Assembly: GCA_963653425.1 (NCBI GenBank)
Contig: CAVJWC010000001.1
Coordinates: forward strand, 124,001-188,000
Direction of reading: 5' to 3'
Source of the DNA: UMGS692 sp963653425
GTDB taxonomy: Bacteria > Bacillota > Clostridia > Christensenellales > CAG-314
Length of the DNA stretch: 64,000 nt
Below, one piece after another: positions 36,405 to 45,802 of this stretch (the first letter of the stretch is position 1; every line of letters begins with the position of its first letter). Below the pieces are notes generated by a model, which was not told where the DNA came from, searched no databases, and saw nothing but the letters and a program-made list of their open reading frames with translations. Both the position numbers and the translations under genes were made by a program.

Positions 36405-36898
36405 ATAAAGAACGCTTTACATTGTGATTTGTAACGCACTATAACTCAAACTGTAATATATTAAATATCAAAATGTAAGTTTATAATTGATTAACTACTG
36501 AATATGCAATTACAATTTTACGAAACGAACCGAGAGGTAAACTTGTTTTTTACGAAACGAAAGCGGTTAAGCGCGGAGACTTACGTTGAAATTCGATTGA
36601 AGTTTGTCTGAACCGAATTCGAAGAAGTTCCGCAACGGAAAAGTCAGATAAAGAAACTATCAGGGCCACGCCGAAAGCTCAGAAATTCAGGCAAGATCAA
36701 AACTGGCTGTAAAATGCATTCTCACAGAACACGGAGAGAAAAACGATATAAAATACGGGCGATAAACACGAAGATCAATCGGCTTCGATAAAGAAAAGGC
36801 GGATTTTATATATCGAAGGTAAATTCAGATTTAAAGGCAAAGTAAATTCGGCAAATCCGATAAAGGAAAAGGAACCGATGAAGAGATAAAGATAAAAA

Positions 36899-36946
36899 GG
36901 AATTCAAGAAAGGAATTTGGAAAAACGACCGGACGGAATTCAAGAA
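36899..36946 (+). repeat. Direct repeat GGAATTCAAGAA
   Basis: Two perfect 12-base copies at 36899-36910 and 36935-36946 in the purine-rich left half of the gene-free region. A small tandem of ATCGGAA lies near 36977-36990. Function unknown. Confidence 0.5.
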
Positions 36947-37144
36947 CGGATAATCGGTTTATAGAATTAAGATAAAATCGGAAATCGGAAATCAGCCGAG
37001 AGATTTTATTTAAGGTAAAATTCAATCAAGATTTATTGAAGGTAAAAATAACGTAAAATCGGACGTAAGCCGAGGAAATTAGTCTAAAATCAGAAAATCA
37101 ATGAAAATTGAGACGGTAGGCGAAATTACGGGCTTTTTTGCACT

Positions 37145-37180
37145 TATATATTCGCAAAAGTATCGTTTTGCGAATATATA
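37145..37180. other. 15-bp palindrome with 6-base centre; candidate dif-like site
   Basis: TATATATTCGCAAAA, GTATCG, TTTTGCGAATATATA: perfect inverted arms with a 6-base centre, the same arm-centre-arm plan as a Xer recombination site (11+6+11). The inner 11 bases of the left arm agree with the E. coli XerC arm at about 7 of 11 places and the right arm with XerD at about 6 of 11, so the match is partial. No T run follows, so it is not a normal terminator. It sits at the strand-composition switch and between convergent gene blocks. Confidence 0.45.
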
Positions 37181-37536
37181 TAGATTGGCTTACGACCTCC
37201 CGTTTTTTATATTCTTCCCCCACCGTTTATAGTCGGCGCAAAAATTTTACAGCCAAACCGCAAACCGCACGGCAAACGCCCGTACTCCGTTCCCTGCGTA
37301 TTCCGTACGGGTTCAGGTTCATTATCCGTATTCCGGAAGTTCCTGTCTGATAATTAACCTCTAAAACGACTTCACGCAGAAACTAAACTTTCCCGCATTA
37401 CCGCTAAAATTCTTTCGCGCGGTAAACTCACCGTTACTACTAAATTTTTATAACAAACTTTCGGTTGCGGTTTAAGTTTTTCGTGTAGTTTAAGTTCTCT
37501 TTCCGTTGCTAATTATCATAGAGACAAAAACGCCTG

Positions 37537-37576
37537 AAAAAACGACGCAGTTTCTTTTACCGAGAACTGCGCCGTT
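37537..37576 (-). terminator. Intrinsic terminator of the purine operon
   Basis: On the - strand AACGGCGCAGTT and AACTGCGTCGTT form a 12-bp stem (one G-U) followed by TTTTTT. It lies 50 bases after the purL stop. Confidence 0.85.
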
Positions 37577-37626
37577 AACCGTAACGTCTTTGTTTTTATA
37601 AACGTTGTGTTTTCTGTGAAGCCTGC

Positions 37627-40600
37627 TTACTTAAAGTATTTTACGCCCGACTTAATAACGGGCATATCGTAGTTTCCGGGGACGTTAAGATAAAGTCCGT
37701 TTTCATAACGTTCGGTGTGTCCCATCTTACCCAAGACTCTGCCGTCAGGCGAAATCAAGCCTTCGACCGCGTTCATAGAACCGTTGGGATTATAAGGCGA
37801 TTCCATGGTTATTTTACCGTTTAAATCGACGTACTGCGTCGCGATCTGATTTGCCGGGACAAGTTTATCCATTTCTTCTTCCGAGCAAAGAATTCTGCCT
37901 TCGCCGTGACTTACGGGAACGGAATAAACTTCGTCCTGAGAGCAAAGATTCAGCCACGGAGAATTCGTGGGAGCCACGCGGACACGCACGATCGTGCTTA
38001 CGTGTCTTGCAATCGTGTTATAGGTAAGCGTAGGCGATTTTTCCGTCATCGGCATAATCTTTCCGTAAGGAATAAGTCCGAGTTTGATTAAAGCCTGAAA
38101 ACCGTTGCAAATGCCTAAAATAAGTCCGTCTCTGTTATAAAGAAGATTATGAACGGCGTCGCTTATCGTTCTGTTGGAGAAGGTCGTAGCAATGAATTTT
38201 CCGCTTCCGTCAGGCTCGTCACCGCCCGAAAAGCCTCCCGGGAAGGCGATAATCTGCGCTTTTTCGACGCGTTTTGCAATTTCTTTGACCGAATATTCGA
38301 TGTCGTTTGCAGTAATGTTTCTGATTACGAAAACGTCGCATTCCGCACCGCTTTTTTCAAAAGCTTTCGCCATGTCGTATTCGCAGTTCGTACCCGGGAA
38401 AACGGGAATAAACACTCTCGGACGGGCGAAAGTTCCCGAAGAATGTCTCGTCCGGTTCTGAACCTTAGCGGGCATTTTCAGGTAAGTCAAAGAAGACTGC
38501 TTTTTTGTGGGGAAAACGCTTTCCAAGGTGTCCGTAAAGGCTTTTTCGAGAACGTCGAAATCAATCGCTTTTCCGTTAAGAACGACTTCGTTTCCGCCCA
38601 GCGTGCCGTAAAGACGGGCAAAATCGAGGTTTACAGGCTCTTTCGTTACGAAAAGAATATCGCCGTAACAGGGAGCGAAGTCCTTTTCGGATACGTCGTT
38701 TTTAACGAAGCCTACTCTGTTTCCGAGAAGAGATTTGATTACGGCGGTAAGCGTTCCGCCTTCGTTTACGGTGGTAGCAAAGAGAACGGTTTTCTTCGTT
38801 ATAAGCCCGTGAAGCTGTTCGTACAAAGCTTTGAGCGCGTCGAAATCGGGCGTTCCGTTAGCGTTTTTCCTGATTTCCGCACGGTAAACGTATCCGTTGC
38901 CGTCGAAAGCGTTGTGAATAAGCGTTCTGTCGTCGGTTATACCCATTGCGAAAGCTATAAGCGTAGGCGGAACGTCAATGTTTTCGTAAGTTCCGCTCAT
39001 GCTGTCCTTTCCGCCGATTGCACCCAGTCCCAGACCGAGCTGAGCCTTAAACGCGCCTAAAAGAGCTTCCACCGGTTCGCCCCATCTCAACGGATCTTTT
39101 CCGAGTTTTTTGAAGAATTCCTGAAGCGAAAGCCTTATCGACTGATAGGGAACGCCCGACGCAACGAGTTTACTTACCGCCCCCACTATCGAATAAATCG
39201 CGCCTTCGAAGGGCGAACGTTCGAGTAAATCGGTATAAATGCCGTAAGAAGAACAGGTTGCCGTATGCGTAACCGCGTTTCCTACGGGCGGATGAGAAGC
39301 CATAATCATAGAGGGCGTAAGCTGATACTTTCCGCCGAAAGGCATAAGCAGAGTCGCAGCTCCTATTGTGCTGTCGAAAACTTCGCCCAAGCCTTTTTGC
39401 GAACAAACGTTGAGCTGTGAAAGCGCGGATAAAAGACGGTCTTTGACTTCATCTGCCGAAAGTTCCTTTTCGTTAAAAGCAAAGAAATTGTCCGAGTTGT
39501 CTTCTATAACCACGTCCGTATGTTGCAAAACGCCGTTGGTATCGAGGAATTCTCTGCTTAAATCGCAGACGACTTCGCCTTTATAGGACATTTTCAGTTT
39601 TGCTTCCTTGGTAACTTCCGCAACTTTATTGGCTTTGATATTTTCGGAAGAAGCAAGTTCTCTGAATCTGTCGTAATTTTCGGGTTTAATAACGACAGCC
39701 ATTCTTTCCTGACTTTCGCTTATAGCAAGTTCCGTAGCGGAAAGACCTTCGTATTTTTTCGTAACGTTTTCGAGTCTGATGTCAAGTCCCGCGGCAAGTT
39801 CGCCTATGGCGACGGATACTCCGCCCGCGCCGAAGTCGTTGCAACGGATAATCATCCGCGCTACTTCGGGATTACGGAAAAGACGCTGAATTTTTCTTTC
39901 TTCGGGAGCGTTGCCCTTCTGAACCTCCGCTCCGCTCTTGCCGACGCTTTCAGCCGTATGGGATTTACTGCTTCCTGTTGCTCCTCCGCATCCGTCGCGT
40001 CCCGTGTCTCCGCCGAGAAGAACGACTATATCGCCTGCCTCGGGCGTTTCTCTTATTACGTTGCACTTTCTGGCTCCGCCGATAACGTAACCCGCTTCCA
40101 GACGTTTTGCAACGTATCTGTCGTTATAAACTTCGCGGACGATACCCGTAGCGAGACCTATCTGGTTGCCGTAAGAAGAAAAACCGTTAAGAGCCGTTTT
40201 CGTCAGGACTTTCTGCGGAAGTTTACCGGGGATGGTTTCTTTGGTATCTTTAAGAGGATTGCCTGCGCCCGTTACTCTCATCGCCTGATAAACGTAACTT
40301 CTTCCGCTCAGAGGATCTCTTATGGCTCCGCCTATACAGGTAGCCGCTCCGCCGAAAGGTTCGATTTCCGTCGGGTGATTGTGAGTTTCGTTCTTGAACA
40401 TTATGAGCCAGTCTTCGTAAACTCCGTCAACGTCTACTTTGACCGTTACCGAGCAGGCGTTGATTTCGTCGCTTTTGTCGAGATTATCGAGTTTTCCGTC
40501 TTTTACGAGCTTTTTGACGGCGATCGTAGCAACGTCCATAAGACAGCGGTATTTATCCTTTCTGCCCGAGTAAAGTTCGTTAAAAAGACTTTCGTATTCC

Positions 40601-41337
40601 TTTTCTGCAAGCTCTATATCGCTGTTTTTGCCGTGAATAACCACGGAATCGAGTTTCGTAAGGAAAGTCGTGTGTCTGCAATGGTCGCTCCAATAGGTAT
40701 CTATAACCCTGAGTTCGGTTTCGGTAGGCTGTCTTTTTTCGGAAAGGAAATAGTTCTGCACGAAAAGCATATCTTCGAAAGACATAGCAAATCCGTTAGC
40801 CGAATAAAAATCTCTGAGCTTACTTTCGGACATTTCCGTAAAACCGTCTATTTCTACTCTCATTTTATCGGGAGCGCGATGGATAGCTTCGAGCGTTTCG
40901 GGCAAATCGAAAGAGCCTTCGCGACTGTCTACGGGGTTTATCAGATATTTTTTGACGGTAAGAAGCTGACTGTCGCTTATTCCCGTAAAGAAATAAACCG
41001 TGGCGCATTTTACGATTGGTCTTTTACCGCCTAAAAGAAGCTGAACGCACTGCATTGCGCTGTCTGCGCGCTGATCGAACTGTCCGTCCTGATATTCCAC
41101 GACGAAAGCTTTCGTTCCTTCGGGGAAAGAAAGCTCGGTAAAAAGATCGTCTACGGGCGCTTCGCAGAAAATCGAACGCGCCGTTCTGAGTTCTTCCTCG
41201 GTAATTCCCTGAACGTCGTAACGCAGAATTTTCCCGGCAAAAGTCGGAGAAAATCCGAACAGACCGTTGATTTCGGCAATCAACTTATCCGAAGTGGCTT
41301 GTTTTTCTTTCTTTTCTATATATAATCTGAAAACCAT
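37627..41337 (-). CDS. purL: Phosphoribosylformylglycinamidine synthase, single chain
   Basis: 1236 residues, the clostridial large form in which the synthetase and glutaminase parts are one protein. The synthetase region has DTYWSDHCRHTTF, MFKNETHNHPTEIEPFGGAATCIGG and two PurM-like halves. The C-terminal class I glutaminase has PGTNCEYD, the nucleophile Cys in GICNGFQALIKLG and a catalytic His in VSHGEGRIL. It converts FGAR to FGAM, so separate purQ and purS are not needed. The ATG at 41337 has GGGAGA 7 bases upstream; an upstream in-frame start at 41367 lies in purD. Last gene of the operon. Confidence 0.96.
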   Translation of the reverse strand: MVFRLYIEKKEKQATSDKLIAEINGLFGFSPTFAGKILRYDVQGITEEELRTARSIFCEAPVDDLFTELSFPEGTKAFVVEYQDGQFDQRADSAMQCVQLLLGGKRPIVKCATVYFFTGISDSQLLTVKKYLINPVDSREGSFDLPETLEAIHRAPDKMRVEIDGFTEMSESKLRDFYSANGFAMSFEDMLFVQNYFLSEKRQPTETELRVIDTYWSDHCRHTTFLTKLDSVVIHGKNSDIELAEKEYESLFNELYSGRKDKYRCLMDVATIAVKKLVKDGKLDNLDKSDEINACSVTVKVDVDGVYEDWLIMFKNETHNHPTEIEPFGGAATCIGGAIRDPLSGRSYVYQAMRVTGAGNPLKDTKETIPGKLPQKVLTKTALNGFSSYGNQIGLATGIVREVYNDRYVAKRLEAGYVIGGARKCNVIRETPEAGDIVVLLGGDTGRDGCGGATGSSKSHTAESVGKSGAEVQKGNAPEERKIQRLFRNPEVARMIIRCNDFGAGGVSVAIGELAAGLDIRLENVTKKYEGLSATELAISESQERMAVVIKPENYDRFRELASSENIKANKVAEVTKEAKLKMSYKGEVVCDLSREFLDTNGVLQHTDVVIEDNSDNFFAFNEKELSADEVKDRLLSALSQLNVCSQKGLGEVFDSTIGAATLLMPFGGKYQLTPSMIMASHPPVGNAVTHTATCSSYGIYTDLLERSPFEGAIYSIVGAVSKLVASGVPYQSIRLSLQEFFKKLGKDPLRWGEPVEALLGAFKAQLGLGLGAIGGKDSMSGTYENIDVPPTLIAFAMGITDDRTLIHNAFDGNGYVYRAEIRKNANGTPDFDALKALYEQLHGLITKKTVLFATTVNEGGTLTAVIKSLLGNRVGFVKNDVSEKDFAPCYGDILFVTKEPVNLDFARLYGTLGGNEVVLNGKAIDFDVLEKAFTDTLESVFPTKKQSSLTYLKMPAKVQNRTRHSSGTFARPRVFIPVFPGTNCEYDMAKAFEKSGAECDVFVIRNITANDIEYSVKEIAKRVEKAQIIAFPGGFSGGDEPDGSGKFIATTFSNRTISDAVHNLLYNRDGLILGICNGFQALIKLGLIPYGKIMPMTEKSPTLTYNTIARHVSTIVRVRVAPTNSPWLNLCSQDEVYSVPVSHGEGRILCSEEEMDKLVPANQIATQYVDLNGKITMESPYNPNGSMNAVEGLISPDGRVLGKMGHTERYENGLYLNVPGNYDMPVIKSGVKYFK

Positions 41338-41357
41338 TGTATTTCTCCCGTTATTTC

Positions 41358-42617
41358 TTAAAGGCAAAGACCTATATCGTTTCTTTTCCGCATATCCTTA
41401 AAGCTTATTTTCTCCGATTCGGCGTAAGCCTTTTCTTTTGCTTCGGAAAGAGTCTTGCCTTTTGCGACGACGCAGAACACTCTTCCGCCGTTAGTGACCA
41501 ATTCGCCGTTGTTTATCGCCGTTCCCGCATGGAAAAGGATGGCTCCGTCTATTTTTCCTACGGAAATCGGATAGCCTTTTTTAACGTTGGTCGGATACCC
41601 TCCGCTTGCAATAACGACTCCCGCGCAAGCCGAGTCTTCCCACTCTATATCGATTTTATCGAGCGTTCCGTTTATTACGGCGAGCATTATTTCGACGAGA
41701 TCGGTTTTAAGAAGAGGCAGGATAACCTGAGTTTCGGGATCTCCGAAACGCGCGTTGTATTCGAGAACTTTAGCCCTTCCGTTTTCTGCCATAAGTCCGA
41801 AATAAAGCACGCCCCTGAACAATCTGCCCTCTTCTCTCAAAGCGTTTATCGTAGGCTCGATAATCTCTTTTACGGCGAAGTTTTTAAGAGCTTCCGTAAA
41901 GTAAGGCGAAGGAGTAATAGCGCCCATTCCGCCCGTATTGGGACCTTTATCGCCGTCAAAGGCTTTTTTGTGGTCCTGAGAAGACGGCATAAGCGAATAA
42001 TGAACTCCGTCGGTGAATACGAAAAGCGACATTTCCTTACCCGTAAGGAATTCTTCGATAACGACTTTGTTGCCTGCGCTCTTAAAAACTTTGAGCATCA
42101 TCATTTCTTCGAGAGCTTTTTCGGCTTCAGAAACGTCGTTACAGATAATTACGCCTTTTCCGAGAGCCAGTCCGTCGGCTTTAACAACCAGCGGATAAGA
42201 GGCTTTTTTAACGTAAGCACGCGCCGAATCGTAATCGTCGAAGACTTCGTAAGCTGCCGTAGGAATGCAGTTGCGTTTCATAAAATCTTTTGCGAAAGCC
42301 TTGCTCGCTTCTATTTCTGCGGCGTTTTTTTGGGGACCGAAGGCGAGAATTCCGTTTGCGTTAAGTAAATCCACCAATCCCATAGCCAAAGGATCGTCGG
42401 GCGTAACGAAAACGAGGTTAACGTCGTTCTTTTTAACAAAATCGAGAATACCGTCAAGGTCGGTTGCCTGTACGGGAACGCACTCCGCTATTTCCGAAAT
42501 TCCCGCGTTTCCGGGGAGACAAAACAGCCTGTTTAAGCGATTGCTTTTTTTAAGAGCGTAACAAACCGCGTGTTCTCTTCCGCCCGAACCGATTACCGCT
42601 ACGTTATATTTTTCCAT
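41358..42617 (-). CDS. purD: Phosphoribosylamine-glycine ligase
   Basis: 419 residues, ATP-grasp enzyme: N-terminal VAVIGSGGREHAVCYAL, FVTPDDPLAMGLVDLL, ATP-binding PLVVKADGLALGKGVI, and metal-site region EYNARFGDPETQVILPLL. It joins glycine to phosphoribosylamine (GAR synthetase). GGAGG is placed well before the ATG at 42617. It lies 23 bases downstream of purH and 20 upstream of purL. Confidence 0.96.
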   Translation of the reverse strand: MEKYNVAVIGSGGREHAVCYALKKSNRLNRLFCLPGNAGISEIAECVPVQATDLDGILDFVKKNDVNLVFVTPDDPLAMGLVDLLNANGILAFGPQKNAAEIEASKAFAKDFMKRNCIPTAAYEVFDDYDSARAYVKKASYPLVVKADGLALGKGVIICNDVSEAEKALEEMMMLKVFKSAGNKVVIEEFLTGKEMSLFVFTDGVHYSLMPSSQDHKKAFDGDKGPNTGGMGAITPSPYFTEALKNFAVKEIIEPTINALREEGRLFRGVLYFGLMAENGRAKVLEYNARFGDPETQVILPLLKTDLVEIMLAVINGTLDKIDIEWEDSACAGVVIASGGYPTNVKKGYPISVGKIDGAILFHAGTAINNGELVTNGGRVFCVVAKGKTLSEAKEKAYAESEKISFKDMRKRNDIGLCL

Positions 42618-42640
42618 TTTTTCCTCCGAATTCAAGGCAA

Positions 42641-44167
42641 TCAATGTCTGAAATGTCTTATTCCAGTCATAACCATAGTTATGCCGAATTTATCTGCCGC
42701 TTCTACGCTCAGAGCGTCGTTTTTACTTCCGCCCGGATGAGCAACCGCGCTTATTCCGGCAGCTGCGGCGGTTTCCACGCAGTCGCTGAACGGGAAGAAC
42801 GCGTCCGATACCATAACCGCGCCTTCCACGCCTTTAAGAGAATGCTCTATGGCTTGTCTGGTCGCCCAGATTCTGTTGGTCTGACCTATTCCTATACCCA
42901 GAGTAGCTCCGTTTTTAACTACGACTATGGCGTTGGATTTACAGTGTTTTACGACTTTCATTCCGAATTCCATATCGTTAAGCTGAGATTCCGTGGGCTG
43001 AACTTTGGTTACGACGTTAAAGTTTTCGATAAGTTTATCGTCGGTACTCTGAAGAATAATTCCGCCGTTTACGCGCTTGAAGTCGGTTTTTGCGGTGTTA
43101 TTCATAATATCTTTGATTCTGAGAATTCTGAGGTTGGTCTTGGCTGTAAGAATGGCAAGAGCTTCGTCGGTGTAATCGGGCGCTATGATGATTTCAAGGA
43201 AAATCTTAGCCATTTCCGCCGCCGTTTCTCTGTCCACCGTTCTGTTGAGCGCTACTATTCCGCCGAAAATGGAAACGGGATCGCATTCGTAGGCTTTCAT
43301 ATAGGCGTCGTATATATTCGCTCCTTCAGCCGCTCCGCAGGGATTGGAATGTTTTACCGCAACCGCAGCCGGACGACTGAACTCACGGATAAGCGCAAGC
43401 GCGCCGTTGGCGTCGTTTATGTTATTGTAAGAAAGCTGTTTTCCGTTGAGTTGCTCGGCGTTTATAAGATCGGACGGATGAGATATAATATCCTTATAAA
43501 CCGCTCCCGACTGATGAGGATTTTCTCCGTAACGCAGTTCCGCGGATTTTTCAAAAGCCATGGTAAGAATGTCGGGATATGTAATACCGAGGTCGCCTGC
43601 AAGGTAATTGCTGATCATAGAGTCGTAAGCCGCTGTATGCGAGAAAACCTTAAACATAAGATATTCTCTGAATTTAAGGTCTTTTTCGCCCGTTTCGAGC
43701 TGAGAAAAGGCTTTTTCGTAATCCTTGGGATCTACGAGAACGATTACGTCCTTATAGTTTTTAGCAGCGGCTCTCAGCATGGACGGTCCGCCTATATCGA
43801 TGTTTTCCACCGCGTCCGCAAAGGTAGATTCGGGATTGGTTATAGTCTTTTTGAAAGGATAAAGGTTGACAATAACTACGTCTATGGGTGAAATGTTTAA
43901 CGAATCGAGAGTTTTCATATGTTCGGGATTATCGCGCATGGCAAGAATACCCGCGTGTACGCAAGGATGAAGAGTTTTTACTCTTCCGTCAAGACATTCG
44001 GGGAACCCCGTTATATCGGAAACGCCCGTAACGGCAATTCCGTTTTCTTTAAGAAGTTTATACGTTCCGCCCGTACTTATTATCTCGTAACCCATTTTTT
44101 CGAGACGTCTTGCGGCGTCCGTTATTCCCGTTTTATCGGATACGCTTATAATTGCTCTTTTTTTCAT
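42641..44167 (-). CDS. purH: Bifunctional AICAR transformylase / IMP cyclohydrolase
   Basis: 508 residues. The N-terminal cyclohydrolase part has RAIISVSDKTGITDAARRL and STGGTYKLL, and the C-terminal transformylase has LRYGENPHQSGAVYKD and VKHSNPCGAAEGANI with the catalytic Lys-His. It catalyses the last two steps to IMP. The ATG at 44167 follows GAGGTG; a start 12 bases earlier is not needed. Confidence 0.96.
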   Translation of the reverse strand: MKKRAIISVSDKTGITDAARRLEKMGYEIISTGGTYKLLKENGIAVTGVSDITGFPECLDGRVKTLHPCVHAGILAMRDNPEHMKTLDSLNISPIDVVIVNLYPFKKTITNPESTFADAVENIDIGGPSMLRAAAKNYKDVIVLVDPKDYEKAFSQLETGEKDLKFREYLMFKVFSHTAAYDSMISNYLAGDLGITYPDILTMAFEKSAELRYGENPHQSGAVYKDIISHPSDLINAEQLNGKQLSYNNINDANGALALIREFSRPAAVAVKHSNPCGAAEGANIYDAYMKAYECDPVSIFGGIVALNRTVDRETAAEMAKIFLEIIIAPDYTDEALAILTAKTNLRILRIKDIMNNTAKTDFKRVNGGIILQSTDDKLIENFNVVTKVQPTESQLNDMEFGMKVVKHCKSNAIVVVKNGATLGIGIGQTNRIWATRQAIEHSLKGVEGAVMVSDAFFPFSDCVETAAAAGISAVAHPGGSKNDALSVEAADKFGITMVMTGIRHFRH

Positions 44168-44189
44168 TATGCACCTCACGTTTACTGTT

Positions 44190-44774
44190 TTATTTGGGAT
44201 TGACTATCTCAGCCACGACTTCGGGCAGAACTTTATGTTCCACCGCAAGAACTCTTTGCTGTAAAATTTCGGGCGTATCTCCCTCTGAAACGGGAACTTT
44301 TTCCTGTCTTATAATTTCGCCCGTGTCCGCGCCTTCGTCCACGTAATGAACGGTTACGCCCGTTTCTTTATCGCCCGACGCAATAACCGATTCGTGAACT
44401 TTTAGTCCGTAGAATCCTTTTCCGCAATGCTTCGGAATAAGCGAAGGATGAATGTTTATGATTTTGCCTCTGAATCTGTCTACGACTTTTGGCGGAAGAA
44501 TATTTATATAGCCCGCCAGAACGATTAAATCGGGGTTAAAATCGCCGAGAACTTCAAGCATTTCGGAATATCTTTCTTCTTTATCTGGGAAATCTTCTTT
44601 GGTTATCGCGATAAAGGGAATATTGTGTTTTTCCGCTCTTTTCTCGGCGTATACGCCCTTTTTAGAAGAAATCACGGCTTGAATTTTTGCTTTAATCAAG
44701 CCGTTTTCCACTCCGTCGATAATACTTTGCAGGTCGGTTCCTCCGCCCGAAACGCATACGACTATGTTTTTCAT
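44190..44774 (-). CDS. purN: GAR formyltransferase (folate-dependent)
   Basis: 194 residues with VCVSGGGTDLQSIID at the start and the catalytic Asn/His/Asp set in INIHPSLIPKHCGKGFYGL and VHYVDEGADTGEII. It formylates GAR using 10-formyl-THF. The ATG overlaps the purM stop (ATGA), so it is probably translated by coupling; its own ribosome site is weak. Confidence 0.95.
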   Translation of the reverse strand: MKNIVVCVSGGGTDLQSIIDGVENGLIKAKIQAVISSKKGVYAEKRAEKHNIPFIAITKEDFPDKEERYSEMLEVLGDFNPDLIVLAGYINILPPKVVDRFRGKIINIHPSLIPKHCGKGFYGLKVHESVIASGDKETGVTVHYVDEGADTGEIIRQEKVPVSEGDTPEILQQRVLAVEHKVLPEVVAEIVNPK

Positions 44775-45787
44775 AAAATCACGCCCGAACCGTTTACGCA
44801 TTCGCCGAGAAGTACGGGTTCTTCTCCGAGTTTTTTAAGTTCTTCCATGGCTTTGTCGGCGTTAGTCTTATCCAAAGCGAGAACCATACCTATACCCATA
44901 TTGAAAGTGTTGTACATCTTTGCGTCTTCTATTTCAGCGCGTTGCTGTAAAACTTTGAAGATGGTCGGAACTTCGTAAGCGCTTCTGTCGATACGAGCGG
45001 CTATTCCTTCGGGCAGAATGCGCGGAATGTTTTCGATAAAACCTCCGCCCGTTATATGAGCTATGCCTTTGACTTCTACCTTTTCGATAAGAGAAAGCAC
45101 GGTTCTTACGTAAATTCTCGTAGGCGTCAGAAGAACGTCTATGGGCTTTGCTCCGAGCTGAGAATCGAATTCGAAAAGCGATTTGTCTTCGGGATTAAAG
45201 AGCTGACGAACGAGAGAATAACCGTTGCTGTGGATACCCGAAGAACGCAGTCCTATAAGAACGTCGCCGACTTTGATGTTCTTTCCGTTGATAACTTTGT
45301 CTTTGTTTACGATTCCGCAGGAGAAACCGGCGATGTCGTATTCGTCTTTTCCGTAAAAACCGGGCATTTCTGCCGTTTCTCCGCCTATAAGCGCGCAACC
45401 TGCCTGACGGCAACCTTCGGAAACGCCTTTGACTATCTCGGCAACCTTCGTAGGTTCGAGTTTGGAAAGCGCGATATAATCGAGGAAAATAAGGGGCTTT
45501 GCGCCGTGACAAGCTATGTCGTTCACGCACATAGCAACGCAGTCGATACCTATAGTATCGTGTTTTTTAGCAACGAAAGCGTATCTGAGCTTGGTTCCTA
45601 CGCCGTCCGTTCCCGCAACCATAACGGGAGAATCGGGTTTGTTGCCGAGCGCGTAAAAACCGCCGAAACTTCCTATATCGCCTAAAACGTTGTCGTTATA
45701 AGTGGTCTTCACGTATTGCTTCATAAGCTTTACCGCTTCGTAGCCCGCTTCAACGTCTACGCCTGCTTTTTTGTAATCTATTGCCAT
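44771..45787 (-). CDS. purM: AIR synthase
   Basis: 338 residues: start YKKAGVDVEAGYEAV, VAGTDGVGTKLRYA, MCVNDIACHGAKPLIFLDY and GGETAEMPGFY. It closes the imidazole ring (FGAM to AIR). GGAGG lies before the ATG. It is the true PurM, distinct from the related protein at 12.0-13.0 kb. Confidence 0.96.
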   Translation of the reverse strand: MAIDYKKAGVDVEAGYEAVKLMKQYVKTTYNDNVLGDIGSFGGFYALGNKPDSPVMVAGTDGVGTKLRYAFVAKKHDTIGIDCVAMCVNDIACHGAKPLIFLDYIALSKLEPTKVAEIVKGVSEGCRQAGCALIGGETAEMPGFYGKDEYDIAGFSCGIVNKDKVINGKNIKVGDVLIGLRSSGIHSNGYSLVRQLFNPEDKSLFEFDSQLGAKPIDVLLTPTRIYVRTVLSLIEKVEVKGIAHITGGGFIENIPRILPEGIAARIDRSAYEVPTIFKVLQQRAEIEDAKMYNTFNMGIGMVLALDKTNADKAMEELKKLGEEPVLLGECVNGSGVIL

Positions 45788-45802
45788 GGTTTTCCCTCCG
45801 TT

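Larger units (their letters stand above)
36405..37536. other. Gene-free region between convergent gene blocks
   Basis: About 1.1 kb between two terminators that face each other. No open frame here has a ribosome site together with a recognisable or well-composed product. The + strand is purine-rich on the left and pyrimidine-rich on the right: by hand count 68 G and 33 C in 36841-37140, but 48 G and 80 C in 37201-37500. The switch falls at the palindrome at 37145-37180. I found no match to tmRNA, SRP or RNase P RNA core sequences. A replication terminus is the best explanation. Confidence 0.6.

Noticed and set aside
37145..37180. The palindrome as an intrinsic terminator.
   Set aside because: No T run follows on either strand and both flanking operons already have their own terminators.
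37138..37350. A 70-codon open frame across the palindrome at 37 kb.
   Set aside because: No ribosome site, low-quality composition and overlap with a perfect inverted repeat; not supported as a gene.
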